The notes: generated by a model not told the origin, from the letters alone. DNA of 49,512 bases from an uncultured Neomegalonema sp. (GCA_937974055.1 CALJIU010000130.1:1-49512), one strand, 5' to 3'. Shown: positions 1 to 7,891, counted from the first letter of the stretch. Numbers and translations: made by a program.

Positions 1-90
1 CCGCCATCGGTATAACTCCAACAGCAGACGCACCAAATCGCCCCCCGCCCAGCGGCGGTGGCCCTAAATCTCGTCCTGAAACCTGCCCCC

Positions 91-726
91 TCACGGAGGC
101 GCTTTCATCCCCGCCAGTGCCATCAGTGCCAATTCATGCACCTCCGCCAGCAGCAGATCGATGGGCCGCTTGCCCCGTTTCACATGACCCGGCGGCCTAC
201 CCGGACGCATCACGCGAAGCGGCCTCGCCATCCCGGCCTGCTTCCGCGCCAACCGCTTCGCCTGCCCCGGAATATCGTTCATCGCTGCAACCAACGCCTC
301 GACCCGGCGGCGCAAAGCGGCAGCCGATACCGGATCATCTGGCAAAATCTCCACACGCCCCGGAGGCGTGACATCTAGATCATCGAATCCCCGCACATTC
401 GGCCCAAATCCCGGCGCAGTCTTACGCTTCGGCGGTCCAACCTCCCGGCGCGGATCGATGACCACGAAGACAGGTTTTCGCCCGCCCGACCCCTTCGGAA
501 TACCACCCGATGGGGGCGCTCGCTTTGCACGCGGTTCCACCACGATATCCTTCGCCGCAATCGCAATCAGTCGCCGTAGCGTCGATTCCGCCGGACGCAG
601 CAGCGCCAGAATCGCCAGATGCATATGCCGCAGCAGGATCTCGCTATCCCCAAGCATCGCCAGAATCTGCGCCACCGTGGGCAGCAAATCTTCGCGATTG
701 ATCTCGATGCAGCGGGTCCAACTCAT
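91..726 (-). CDS. Conserved hypothetical protein (alphaproteobacterial family of unknown function)
   Basis: The protein has 211 residues when started at the ATG at 726, which has GAGGA about ten bases upstream; the longer frame in the ORF track (to 810) lacks such a site. The N-terminus (MSWTRCIEIN, then a hydrophobic LLRHMHLAILALLRPAESTLRRLI segment) is followed by a basic, proline-rich middle and a C-terminal stretch with many Lys and Arg. I recall similar uncharacterised proteins of about this length from Rhizobiales and Rhodobacterales, which share the opening MSWTR and the RPAES..RRLI motif, but I know of no function. There is no signal peptide and no catalytic motif I recognise. It stands alone on the minus strand at the window edge. 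A LexA-box-like sequence lies just upstream (see 749-763). Confidence 0.6.
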   Translation of the reverse strand: MSWTRCIEINREDLLPTVAQILAMLGDSEILLRHMHLAILALLRPAESTLRRLIAIAAKDIVVEPRAKRAPPSGGIPKGSGGRKPVFVVIDPRREVGPPKRKTAPGFGPNVRGFDDLDVTPPGRVEILPDDPVSAAALRRRVEALVAAMNDIPGQAKRLARKQAGMARPLRVMRPGRPPGHVKRGKRPIDLLLAEVHELALMALAGMKAPP

Positions 727-1092
727 ATGCGATGCGCGTCCTCGTTCAAAACAAAACATGAACAAACGACATGATAATTCCCCAAATGTCAAGCGCGCGC
801 TGCACCCCAAATCCGGCGCAGCGACAATTTTCCGAGCGAATGCTGACCCTGACGATCCGAGTCGGAGGTGGGGACCGGGCTGGGTAACCCGATCCCCGAA
901 GAAGCACGCCCGCTATGCGGTTGGCTGGGTGTGATTGCGAACGTGCTATTCACGGACAGCAATACCGCCGTGAACACCTCTTTCACGTGTGGGCGCATGT
1001 ATTCCGTCGCTACAATTCCGATGGCCCTGATTTTTCCGGCATAAGCCCCGCGATTCCATCGCTTTTAACCATTGCGCCCCTACCGTCGCGCG
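727..1092. other. Intergenic region between divergent genes
   Basis: This stretch of 366 bases separates the minus-strand unknown gene from the plus-strand exported protein gene. Near its left end it carries an imperfect LexA-type box (749-763). Near its right end, at 1065-1070, is a lone TTAACC half-site that lacks its partner TTAA. The frames that cross it (for example 368-934 and 915-1166) show no family resemblance or ribosome-binding site, and I treat them as noise. Confidence 0.6.
749..763 (-). promoter_or_regulatory. Candidate degenerate LexA (SOS) box
   Basis: Read on the minus strand the sequence is GTTC-ATGTTTT-GTTT, one base away from the alphaproteobacterial LexA consensus GTTC-N7-GTTC. 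It lies 22 to 37 bases upstream of the start codon of the unknown gene ending at 91, a typical operator position. The same DNA also holds an inverted GTTC/GAAC pair (744-763). The mismatch is in a core base, so this is only a candidate. Confidence 0.35.
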
Positions 1093-2592
1093 ATGAACTC
1101 ATGCCGTATCATAGGGGCGTTGCTGCTCGCCTGTTTTTGCTGGGTGGGGTCCGCCGTTGCCGGTGAGGCAGGACGCGAGACCCTGCGCAATGGCGCGGTG
1201 CTGTCGTGGCAGGTCGAGGATGCCGGCGATCCGCGTTTGGGGCTGGCCGTACCTGCCTTCGCACAATGGGGTTCGCAGGGCTTTGCCGACCCGGTTACGA
1301 TCCGCATGAGTGCCACGACACTGGCCTTCATCGATGCGTGGCAGCTTTCCTTCTACCGCATCGGGGATGCCCGGTTCGAGCGTCCGTTGCGCCGGTTCCG
1401 GGGCACCGCCCTCACCCTGCACGATCCCTTGTCATGGGATGGGAACGTTGAGACCGGCGCACCGCTTCGCCCCGGCGAAACCGTGCTTGCCGTGCTGGAA
1501 ACACGCGATACGGCGGGCAATATCGACCGCGCTGATCCGCAAGAGATGATGGTCGCGCGCTATATCATGAAGCGGGAGCGCCGCCGCATTCGTGACGTCG
1601 ATGCCCGGCGCAAGGCGGATGTCGTTCGCGGTTCGGCCATCGCTTCGCGTGCCATGCCGAGCACGGGGCGCGCGGTATCTCTGCGCATCGACGGCTGGCC
1701 GGAAGACGACCCGCCGCTTCTATCCGGTATTCCGCTGCACCGTGACGGGTCATCATGGACGCTGCGCCAGACGGTGCCGGGCGGTGCCTACGATCTCGTC
1801 GTTCAGGTCGCCCGCCCGATCATCGGCGGCACTCGCGCCATCCCCGTCGGCATTGCCCGCCTTCTCGTTCCGACTGGCGCGCCCCTGATGGCGCGTGTCA
1901 AGGGAACCGGCGCGCTCGACCGCGAAGACCGGCAGGGTATGGTCCCCGAAGGCTTGCGTGATGACGGGGCCATCGACGGTGATGCTGCGACCCGCCTCGT
2001 TCTGCTCGACCGACAGGTGGGCGAGGATCGTCTGGCCTTTGCGTCGATGGACCCGGTCGGCACCGTTGATCTGGCCAAGAATCGCCGCAAACGTCGCTTC
2101 CTCGTCGTTCCCGCCGATTCATCGGTGGCTCAATGGGCGGGGCAGGGCGCGTCATCATCGACCCTGCGTCCCACGGCAGAGGCACGCACGCGGACCATCT
2201 CGGTCGTCTTCGATAGCCCCATCGGCAGCGAGCTGATCCTGCCCCACACCGATATCGTCTGGGGTAGCCTGCGCATCCAGCCGCAAGGCGATGCGTCGCC
2301 CCTGTCGCCGGTGCGCGATTTCTTCGCGAACCCGGCCCAGGGCCGTATTCTTCTGACGGAAAGCGCGATCAATGATTTTGGCGGGGAACAAGTCGAAGGT
2401 TTGCGCGTTGAATATTCAGTTAATACTTTTGCGCCGCGATTGCAGAATGAAGGCAGAATTACCGACAACGGAAAGTCGTCTCACATAACATGGGATGCCA
2501 ACGCGACGCGCAAATACAGTGAGGCAAAGAATGGCACTAAAGAAAAGGGGTTTATCAGCAAGGTTCTGAGTTGGTTTTCGGGGTCGGATTAA
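1093..2592 (+). CDS. Exported protein of unknown function with Ig-like segment
   Basis: The protein has 499 residues from the ATG at 1093; the upstream TTG at 1072 is the other choice. A classic signal peptide (MNSCRIIGALLLACFCWVGSAVA) points to export. Residues around 60 to 140 contain a pattern (AWQLSFYRI, later WDGNVETGAPLRPGETVLAVLE, RDTAGNID) like the Ig-like folds of FlgD-type domains. That is my reading of the pattern, not a search result. The rest shows no recognised domain. The last ~60 codons and the following intergenic DNA are markedly richer in A+T than the gene body. No strong ribosome-binding site precedes the ATG. The next gene downstream also encodes an exported protein and may be functionally linked. 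Confidence 0.6.
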   Translation: MNSCRIIGALLLACFCWVGSAVAGEAGRETLRNGAVLSWQVEDAGDPRLGLAVPAFAQWGSQGFADPVTIRMSATTLAFIDAWQLSFYRIGDARFERPLRRFRGTALTLHDPLSWDGNVETGAPLRPGETVLAVLETRDTAGNIDRADPQEMMVARYIMKRERRRIRDVDARRKADVVRGSAIASRAMPSTGRAVSLRIDGWPEDDPPLLSGIPLHRDGSSWTLRQTVPGGAYDLVVQVARPIIGGTRAIPVGIARLLVPTGAPLMARVKGTGALDREDRQGMVPEGLRDDGAIDGDAATRLVLLDRQVGEDRLAFASMDPVGTVDLAKNRRKRRFLVVPADSSVAQWAGQGASSSTLRPTAEARTRTISVVFDSPIGSELILPHTDIVWGSLRIQPQGDASPLSPVRDFFANPAQGRILLTESAINDFGGEQVEGLRVEYSVNTFAPRLQNEGRITDNGKSSHITWDANATRKYSEAKNGTKEKGFISKVLSWFSGSD

Positions 2593-2604
2593 TAAAAAAT
2601 TAAC
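2589..2604 (+). promoter_or_regulatory. Perfect CtrA-type binding site
   Basis: The sequence TTAA-TAAAAAA-TTAAC matches the TTAA-N7-TTAAC consensus of the alphaproteobacterial cell-cycle regulator CtrA at every core base. It overlaps the stop codon of the preceding gene and lies about 150 bases upstream of the repeat/polyproline protein gene. The surroundings are A+T-rich, so a chance match is more likely than it would be in the bulk of the window. Confidence 0.5.
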
Positions 2605-2751
2605 CTTTTTCCTCTGCCGAAGGTTGTATTTCCAATCACTTGATATCGACTTTATTAGCGCCTTCAATAACCCTTTGCGGATGGTCACATTCTTGCTAAC
2701 GGTGTACGCGTTTAGAGTAAAATCTTCCAATCTATTCAGGAGAAAAGGCCG

Positions 2752-3606
2752 ATGGTCTCTTTCAAGATGAAGCACGGCGCAGCGGTTGCTGTGCTGCTTG
2801 CGACAACGGCGGTGACTGGGGTTGCTGTTGCGCAAACCAATCTCAGCAACACCGTGATCCAGTCAACCGGCACCGGAACCATCGCGACCCCCGGCGCTGT
2901 GGATCGTGCAATCGTGCAGCCCCTGCAAAACGCGACGATCCAGTCGTCGGGTACGGGCGTCATTGCAACACCGGGCGCAATCGAGCGCCGTGTCGTTCGG
3001 GCACCTACTCAGATCGTCACCGGCGGTTATGCCGATGTGACGGAATGTTACATTGAGGGCGAATCGCCCATCGAAGACCGTGATCGTCTTCCCGCCTGCC
3101 CCGCCGAAATCGCGGAACTGGGTGAAATCCAGTATGTGAACGAGCCGATCCAGCAGTCTGTCGTTGAGCAGCCCGTGATTCAGCAGCAAACCGTTCAGGT
3201 TCAAAGCGTCGAGCCGGTTCAGCTCGATTTGGCCAGCGTTACCCGTGGTACGCCCTGTGGTCCGGGCACCGGCACAAGCTGCGCAAGCACCGCTGCCGAC
3301 CTGCAGAACGTGCGCCCGTATTTCAATACGTCTACGCCTACGCCCGCCACTCCGGCTCCGCAGATCGTGGCCGCTTCGCCACCCCCGCCTCCTCCTCCGC
3401 CCCCACCACCCCCACCACCTCCGCCTCCTCCACCACCGCCACCCGTGGCAGTGACGCCCATTCCAGCGGCTGGTTTCGGTGGCATCGGTGTTCCCGGTAT
3501 CGTTGCGGCGGGGATCGGTGCGCTGGCAATCGGCGGTATCATCTACGCGATTTCGGATGAGGACGACGACAACAACGCCTCGAACAACACGCGCAACAAC
3601 AACTAG
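2752..3606 (+). CDS. Exported repeat/polyproline protein with C-terminal membrane segment
   Basis: The protein has 284 residues with a good ribosome-binding site (AGGAG about 10 bases upstream). It begins with a signal peptide ending in VAVAQ. Two near-identical 19-residue units follow (IQS[T/S]GTG[T/V]IATPGA core). A Gln/Val-rich middle has four Cys that could pair (TECYIEG, LPACPAE, GTPCGPGTGTSC). Then come 22 consecutive prolines, a glycine-rich hydrophobic segment (GIVAAGIGALAIGGIIYAI) and a tail of Asp and Asn (DEDDDNNASNNTRNNN). The layout suggests an envelope protein in which the proline rod crosses or spaces the periplasm and the C-terminal hairpin sits in a membrane. I do not recognise the family. 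It is probably a single-gene transcript, since a strong terminator follows. Confidence 0.65.
   Translation: MVSFKMKHGAAVAVLLATTAVTGVAVAQTNLSNTVIQSTGTGTIATPGAVDRAIVQPLQNATIQSSGTGVIATPGAIERRVVRAPTQIVTGGYADVTECYIEGESPIEDRDRLPACPAEIAELGEIQYVNEPIQQSVVEQPVIQQQTVQVQSVEPVQLDLASVTRGTPCGPGTGTSCASTAADLQNVRPYFNTSTPTPATPAPQIVAASPPPPPPPPPPPPPPPPPPPPPPVAVTPIPAAGFGGIGVPGIVAAGIGALAIGGIIYAISDEDDDNNASNNTRNNN
2851..2907 (+). repeat. Internal 57-base coding repeat, copy 1
   Basis: This encodes the first of two tandemly related 19-residue units (core IQSTGTGTIATPGAVDR) in the exported protein at 2752-3606. The second copy lies at 2932-2988 with conservative substitutions, which points to ancient duplication of a surface motif. 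Confidence 0.7.
2932..2988 (+). repeat. Internal 57-base coding repeat, copy 2
   Basis: This encodes the second unit (core IQSSGTGVIATPGAIER). DNA identity to copy 1 is lower than protein similarity, so the repeat is held at the protein level. Confidence 0.7.
3379..3444 (+). repeat. Polyproline codon tract (22 prolines)
   Basis: The tract is 22 uninterrupted CCN codons with mixed third bases (CCA, CCC, CCG, CCT), so it is not a simple slippage array. A run this long normally depends on EF-P for translation and forms a stiff polyproline II rod. Confidence 0.9.
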
Positions 3607-3635
3607 CGCGACTTTCACCGTATCTGATCTGTAGA

Positions 3636-3677
3636 CATGGCCCGGCGATTGATGAAAATCGCCGGGCCATGCTGTTT
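3636..3677 (+). terminator. Rho-independent terminator
   Basis: A perfect 14-base-pair stem (CATGGCCCGGCGAT and its complement) with an 8-base loop is followed by a short T run (CTGTTTTCG). It ends the transcript of the polyproline protein gene and insulates the operon that begins at 3753. Confidence 0.85.
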
Positions 3678-3752
3678 TCGGCGACAATCGTTCCTAGATA
3701 TTGCATGTGACAAACCGTCTTACTTGTCCGGTTGCCGGAGGAAGGTTCGCAG

Positions 3753-3878
3753 ATGAATGCTCGACTGGTTCGTACCCTCGCTTTCGTCGCCCTCATGGGC
3801 ATCGTCTTCGCCGCGTCCTGCGCGACGTTCGTGCGCGCCGATACCGGGGCACCTGTCACGATGGAAACGGCCCCATGA
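3753..3878 (+). CDS. Small putative lipoprotein or secreted peptide, first gene of the XpaC-TelA operon
   Basis: This 41-codon frame is too short for the ORF track. It starts at ATG 3753 with GGAGGAAGG about 8 bases upstream, the best ribosome-binding site in the region, and stops inside the start codon of the next gene (ATGA overlap). The peptide is a positively charged N-terminus, a hydrophobic stretch (LAFVALMGIVFAASC), then about 18 polar residues. AASC could act as a weak lipobox, or the hydrophobic part could be an uncleaved anchor. The strong ribosome-binding site and the coupling to the XpaC gene argue that it is translated. No family is recognised. Confidence 0.6.
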   Translation: MNARLVRTLAFVALMGIVFAASCATFVRADTGAPVTMETAP

Positions 3879-4813
3879 GCGATTCCGGCGACCCGCAGGA
3901 CTACACGCCCAAATCCGCAACACGTTTCGGTGGTCCCGGTCATCAAACGACGCCACCCGCCATGCTGAACAGCGCGACACGCCTCGATAGCCGGGGGCAG
4001 CGCAGCGCGCGTTTCCGCAAGCGTAGCTGGATGATCCTGATTGCCGCCGCCCCGTTGCTCTTTGCGGCCATTCGCAGCCTGTCGGGCGGCGATGCCATCG
4101 GCATGGGCACCAATATCGGTCTTTTCGCGCTCTACGCCTTCTCGGTCTTCCTGATCCGTCAGGGGGGCGAGGCCGAGGACGCTTACCTCGACCGCACCTA
4201 TGCCTCGCCCCCGGCTTTGCCGCGTAAACTGCTGGGTTCACTTGGTCTTGGTGTCGCCACCGCCCTGACCGGCCTGTTCGGATGGGATATCGGCATCGTC
4301 CAGTCCATCGGCCTTGGCGTGCTTGCCGCCGGAGCCTCCGTCGCGACCTTCGGTTTCGACCCGATGAAGGCCAAAGGCGAGATTTCGCTATCTGGCGTCA
4401 CGCCGCAGATGGTCGAGGATGCGATCGACGAGGCGGAGGAACGGTTGGAGGGTATCGACCGCGCCGCCGCCGATATCGCCGACCGCCCCCTGCGCGACCG
4501 CCTTGGCAAGATTACCGCACGGGGGCGCGATATCCTCCGCCGGATCGAGGAAGACCCCTCAGACTTGCGCCGGGCGCGCAAATTTCTGAAAGTCTATCTC
4601 GACGGGGCATTGGAGGCGACGCGCAAATACGCCCGCAGCCAGCACGACCTCGGCGATAGCGACATGTATCTGAAATTCCGCAGCTTGCTTGATGACATGC
4701 AGCAGACATTCGACCAGCAACACGAAAAGCTGCTGACCAACGACCGCATCGACCTCGATGTGGAAATCGACGTTTTGGCTGAACGGCTGGAACGTGAAAC
4801 CGTGCTGCGCTGA
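3875..4813 (+). CDS. XpaC-like membrane protein (5-bromo-4-chloroindolyl phosphate hydrolysis family)
   Basis: The protein has 312 residues starting at ATG 3875, which overlaps the stop of the mini-lipoprotein gene; the track frame from 3701 is an over-extension. About 50 polar residues precede four hydrophobic segments (around WMILIAAAPLLFAAI, IGLFALYAFSVFLI, LLGSLGLGVATALTGLFG, IVQSIGLGVLAAGASVA). A cytoplasmic, helical and highly charged C-terminal half follows, rich in Arg, Asp and Glu. This architecture, and its position directly before telA, fits the XpaC/Halogen_Hydrol family. The historic enzyme name of that family is misleading, because no hydrolase active site is evident. XpaC and TelA proteins are widely found as neighbours and are thought to act together at the membrane. 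How they act is not established. Confidence 0.78.
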   Translation: MSDSGDPQDYTPKSATRFGGPGHQTTPPAMLNSATRLDSRGQRSARFRKRSWMILIAAAPLLFAAIRSLSGGDAIGMGTNIGLFALYAFSVFLIRQGGEAEDAYLDRTYASPPALPRKLLGSLGLGVATALTGLFGWDIGIVQSIGLGVLAAGASVATFGFDPMKAKGEISLSGVTPQMVEDAIDEAEERLEGIDRAAADIADRPLRDRLGKITARGRDILRRIEEDPSDLRRARKFLKVYLDGALEATRKYARSQHDLGDSDMYLKFRSLLDDMQQTFDQQHEKLLTNDRIDLDVEIDVLAERLERETVLR

Positions 4814-4929
4814 TCGTTGCGCTTAACCATGTTTCACGCGATACTTGGCGTGGGATGTGATCCACTTTAAGACAGTAATGCGCCGCGTGCATAGCGTCGG
4901 TCGTACAAAGATTAAGACAGGGAACCATC

Positions 4930-6141
4930 ATGGCCGTTGAACAGACCGAACAACTCCGCCAGAAGACCGCGCTGGCCGTCCGCGAGGCTGACGAGATCAT
5001 TCAGATGACCCCACCCCCGCCCGCGCAGGAGCTTATCACGATCCAAAGCGCCAACCCCGATCAGGTCGCCGCGATCCGCCACCGCATGTCGGAAATCGAC
5101 CTGTCGAACACCCAGACGATCATCAAATTCGGCTCCAAGGCGCAGGAAGACCTGACCGCCATTTCCGACGAAATGCTCGACGGCGTGCGCAACAAGGATG
5201 TGGGACCGGCGGGCAGTTCTCTGCGCAAGATGGTCACCACCATTCGCGGCTTCGACGTCACCGAACTCGCCCCCGGCAAGGAAGCCGGTTTCTTTGCCAA
5301 GATTTGGGCATGGATCATGGGCAAGTCCGCCTCCACCGCCGATTTCGTGGCGCAATACGAGGAAGTGCGCGGGCAGATCGACAGTATCCAAGACGAACTG
5401 CTGACGCATGAGACGAAATTGCTCAAGGATATCAAATTCCTCGACAAACTCTATGACAGCTCCCTCGATTTCTACGATCAACTTGCCCTCTACATCGCGG
5501 CGGGTGAGGCGAAGCTCGACGAACTCGATACGACCGAGATTCCGGCCAAGGAAGCCTATGTACAGGCCGCCTCCGAAAACGAGGGTGTGCTGCGGGCGCA
5601 GGAATTGCGCGACCTGCGCGCGGCCCGCGACGACCTCGAACGCCGGGTCTACGATCTGAAACTGACCCGTCAGGTGACGATGCAATCGCTCCCCTCGATC
5701 CGGTTGGTGCAGGAGAACGACAAATCCCTCGTCAACAAGATCAACTCGACCCTCGTGAACACCATCCCCCTGTGGCAGACGCAGCTCGCGCAGGCCGTCA
5801 CGATCCAGCGGTCGCGTGACGCCGCCGGTACGGTCAAGGATGCGACCGATCTGACGAACGAATTGCTGACCAAGAACGCCGATAACCTCCAAATGGCAAA
5901 CCGCGAAGTGCGCGAGCAGATGGAGCGTGGTGTCTTCGATATCGACGCGGTCAAGCAGGCCAACCAACGCCTGATCGACACCATCAACGAAAGCCTCGCC
6001 ATCGCCGACGAGGGCAAGAAGAAACGCGCCGAAGCCGAATCCGAGCTGATCACGATGGAAGAGGAACTCAAGAAAACCCTTTCCTCCGCCAAAGCCCGTA
6101 AAGACGGCACTGGCGATAATGTCGGGACATCGGCGGGGTGA
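4930..6141 (+). CDS. telA: TelA family toxic-anion (tellurite) resistance protein
   Basis: The protein has 403 residues, a normal length for TelA (Pfam TelA, PF05816). It is almost wholly alpha-helical and coiled-coil in character, with many Glu, Lys, Gln and Leu, no signal peptide and no membrane segment, so it is cytoplasmic. Typical family features include the region IIKFGSKAQEDLTAISDEML, the LRKMVTTIRGFDV segment and the C-terminal NADNLQMANREVREQMERGVFDI stretch. Homologues (KlaB/TelA) were named for tellurite resistance, but broader envelope-stress roles are likely. A 116-base gap separates it from the XpaC gene. Its stop codon overlaps the GTG start of the next gene (GTGA), so translation is coupled. 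Confidence 0.88.
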   Translation: MAVEQTEQLRQKTALAVREADEIIQMTPPPPAQELITIQSANPDQVAAIRHRMSEIDLSNTQTIIKFGSKAQEDLTAISDEMLDGVRNKDVGPAGSSLRKMVTTIRGFDVTELAPGKEAGFFAKIWAWIMGKSASTADFVAQYEEVRGQIDSIQDELLTHETKLLKDIKFLDKLYDSSLDFYDQLALYIAAGEAKLDELDTTEIPAKEAYVQAASENEGVLRAQELRDLRAARDDLERRVYDLKLTRQVTMQSLPSIRLVQENDKSLVNKINSTLVNTIPLWQTQLAQAVTIQRSRDAAGTVKDATDLTNELLTKNADNLQMANREVREQMERGVFDIDAVKQANQRLIDTINESLAIADEGKKKRAEAESELITMEEELKKTLSSAKARKDGTGDNVGTSAG

Positions 6142-7025
6142 GATACGCGCGCGCAGCAGTAACGGGCGCTCTGGCCCTGTTGACCTTGTCGATCACTGGT
6201 TGCGGCAGGTCCGCGACTGATCTTGGGCCGCAGCAGCCGCGCGCAACCTCGGTCGGTGTCTTGCCGCCGACCGATATCGTGTCCCGCCGGGACAGGGTGC
6301 CGTTGCCGTTCTACGCCGCAAAGCCCCGCCCGGAGACGCCGTATTCCAACGTCGATGTGCTGCGCAACTTCATGTCCATCGCCCTGCGTGCCGAGGCCGC
6401 CGACGATTTTGCCCCCGATGGCAGCATCGCGATTTCCAAATGGCAGGGACCGGTCCGCTATCGCCTCGCCGGGGCGCAACCGCGCGACAAGGTACAGATC
6501 GCCGCGCTGTCGCAACACCTCTCCGACCTCACCGGCCTCGATATCCGCGAGGCTTATGACGTCGAGCGGTACAATATGGATATCCGCTTCGTTCCCCGCG
6601 AATTTCGTGGGGCGGAGATGCGCGAACTGCTTGCGACCAACTGGCTTGGTCCCCGCGTGGCTCGCCTTGCCGAAGGCTGGCGCGATTACGAATCCGACCG
6701 CTGCTTCACCCTCACCACCCGCGATCCGGGGACGGGCGTGACCGGCACGGCGCATATCTTCATCAAGGACGAACTGTCCCCGATCTGGCGGGAAACCTGC
6801 ATCATCGAGGAGATGGCGCAGAGTCTGGGCCTGTTGAACGACGATCCCCGCGCCTCGCCCTCGATTTTCAACGACGATGGCGTGTATCAATCCTTGACCA
6901 GTCAGGACGAGTTGCTGCTGCGCATCCTCTACGACCCCCGCATTGAATCGGGCATGACCAGACGCAATGTCTTGCCGCTGGCGGAACAGGTGATTGCGGA
7001 TCTGCGCCCCGCAGGCAGGCGTTGA
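6138..7025 (+). CDS. DUF2927 lipoprotein, first copy
   Basis: The protein has 295 residues from a GTG start that overlaps the telA stop. The N-terminus is a lipoprotein signal (ALLTLSITGC lipobox), so the mature protein should be lipid-anchored in the periplasm or outer membrane. The globular part carries the hallmark C-terminal block CIIEEMAQSLGLLNDDP followed by PSIFNDD, shared with the next gene, which I assign to DUF2927. The EExxQ motif sits where a zincin would have HExxH, so a metallopeptidase-like fold with lost zinc ligands is possible. That is inference. The function of DUF2927 is unknown. The two DUF2927 genes are paralogues and probably arose by tandem duplication. Confidence 0.75.
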   Translation: MRYARAAVTGALALLTLSITGCGRSATDLGPQQPRATSVGVLPPTDIVSRRDRVPLPFYAAKPRPETPYSNVDVLRNFMSIALRAEAADDFAPDGSIAISKWQGPVRYRLAGAQPRDKVQIAALSQHLSDLTGLDIREAYDVERYNMDIRFVPREFRGAEMRELLATNWLGPRVARLAEGWRDYESDRCFTLTTRDPGTGVTGTAHIFIKDELSPIWRETCIIEEMAQSLGLLNDDPRASPSIFNDDGVYQSLTSQDELLLRILYDPRIESGMTRRNVLPLAEQVIADLRPAGRR

Positions 7026-7882
7026 TGCGGGCCGCTCTGCTCGCCGCTGCCCTTGGCTTGCTGAGTGCCTGCGCCCCCCCGTCGTCCGGGCCTGAACTTG
7101 CCGCTCTCTACGGCGATTTCGAGTATTACTACCGCGCCGATTCCCGCTTTCGCACCGATTACGACCCCCCCGATGCCCCCATCGACCTCGCCAAGCTGGA
7201 GCAAAGTTTCCTGAAACTCGCCTTCAACAGCGAGGCGCAGCAACTGAACGACCGTACCATCGTGCAGGCCGAGGAAGTCCAACTGCTGCGCTGGCCCGGT
7301 CCCGACGTCACCTACGCCCTGATCGGTGGCTCCCCTGCGGATGACGCCCGGATGCTGGCGCTGGGCACCCGCATCGGCGACGTGATCGGGCTGCCGGTGC
7401 AGCCGGTAGACAATGTCCAAGATGCCGATATCCGCGTCTTCGTCCTCGATGGCCCGACCCGGCGGGAGTTTGGCAAGAAATCTGCCGAAGGCTTCGATCT
7501 GTCGATAGCGGCCTTTATCGGCGCATGGGTGCTGCGCCCCGAATTTCCGTGCATCGGCGTCATCAATACCAACCCCGAAGACGACAGCCTCGCGGTCGGT
7601 GCGATCTTCATCAAAGACGAATTGCAGGGCGATTTCCGCCGCGCTTGCTTCACCGAAGAATTCACGCAGGTCTTCGGCCTCATCAACGATGACCCCGATG
7701 TTCGCCCCTCGATCTTCAATGACGATCAGGAGTTCATTGAATTGACCCGCCACGATGAATATCTGCTCAAGATGCTCTACGACCCCCGCCTCTCGCCCGG
7801 CATGACCGAGGCCGAGGCCCGCCCCCTGCTGGGGCAGATCGTGCGGGATGTGGTAGGGCAGAGCGAGACGGCAGTATATTAG
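7025..7882 (+). CDS. DUF2927 lipoprotein, second copy
   Basis: The protein has 285 residues from ATG 7025, which shares one base with the previous stop (TGATG); a TTG one codon upstream is the alternative. The lipobox is LGLLSAC. The body parallels the upstream protein, with VTYALIGG matching the VRYRLAG region, AIFIKDEL matching AHIFIKDEL, and the block CFTEEFTQVFGLINDDP then PSIFNDD. Overall the two differ enough to suggest distinct roles rather than a recent copy. A ribosome-binding site for the SPFH gene lies at its stop codon. Family DUF2927 has no known activity, and its placement within a TelA/XpaC/SPFH operon is the main functional clue. Confidence 0.75.
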   Translation: MRAALLAAALGLLSACAPPSSGPELAALYGDFEYYYRADSRFRTDYDPPDAPIDLAKLEQSFLKLAFNSEAQQLNDRTIVQAEEVQLLRWPGPDVTYALIGGSPADDARMLALGTRIGDVIGLPVQPVDNVQDADIRVFVLDGPTRREFGKKSAEGFDLSIAAFIGAWVLRPEFPCIGVINTNPEDDSLAVGAIFIKDELQGDFRRACFTEEFTQVFGLINDDPDVRPSIFNDDQEFIELTRHDEYLLKMLYDPRLSPGMTEAEARPLLGQIVRDVVGQSETAVY

Positions 7883-7891
7883 GAGAGCCAG

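Noticed and set aside
811-1071. Short frames such as 789-998 and 915-1166 as small genes
   Set aside because: No ribosome-binding site, mutually overlapping on both strands, and no coherent composition.
4867-4920. Two TTAAGACAG direct repeats before telA as an operator
   Set aside because: Only nine bases each, 45 apart, the second lying in the ribosome-binding region; no known regulator matches.
4912-6890. Minus-strand frames of 351 and 406 residues opposite telA and DUF2927
   Set aside because: They mirror the codon bias of the real genes and show no family motif.
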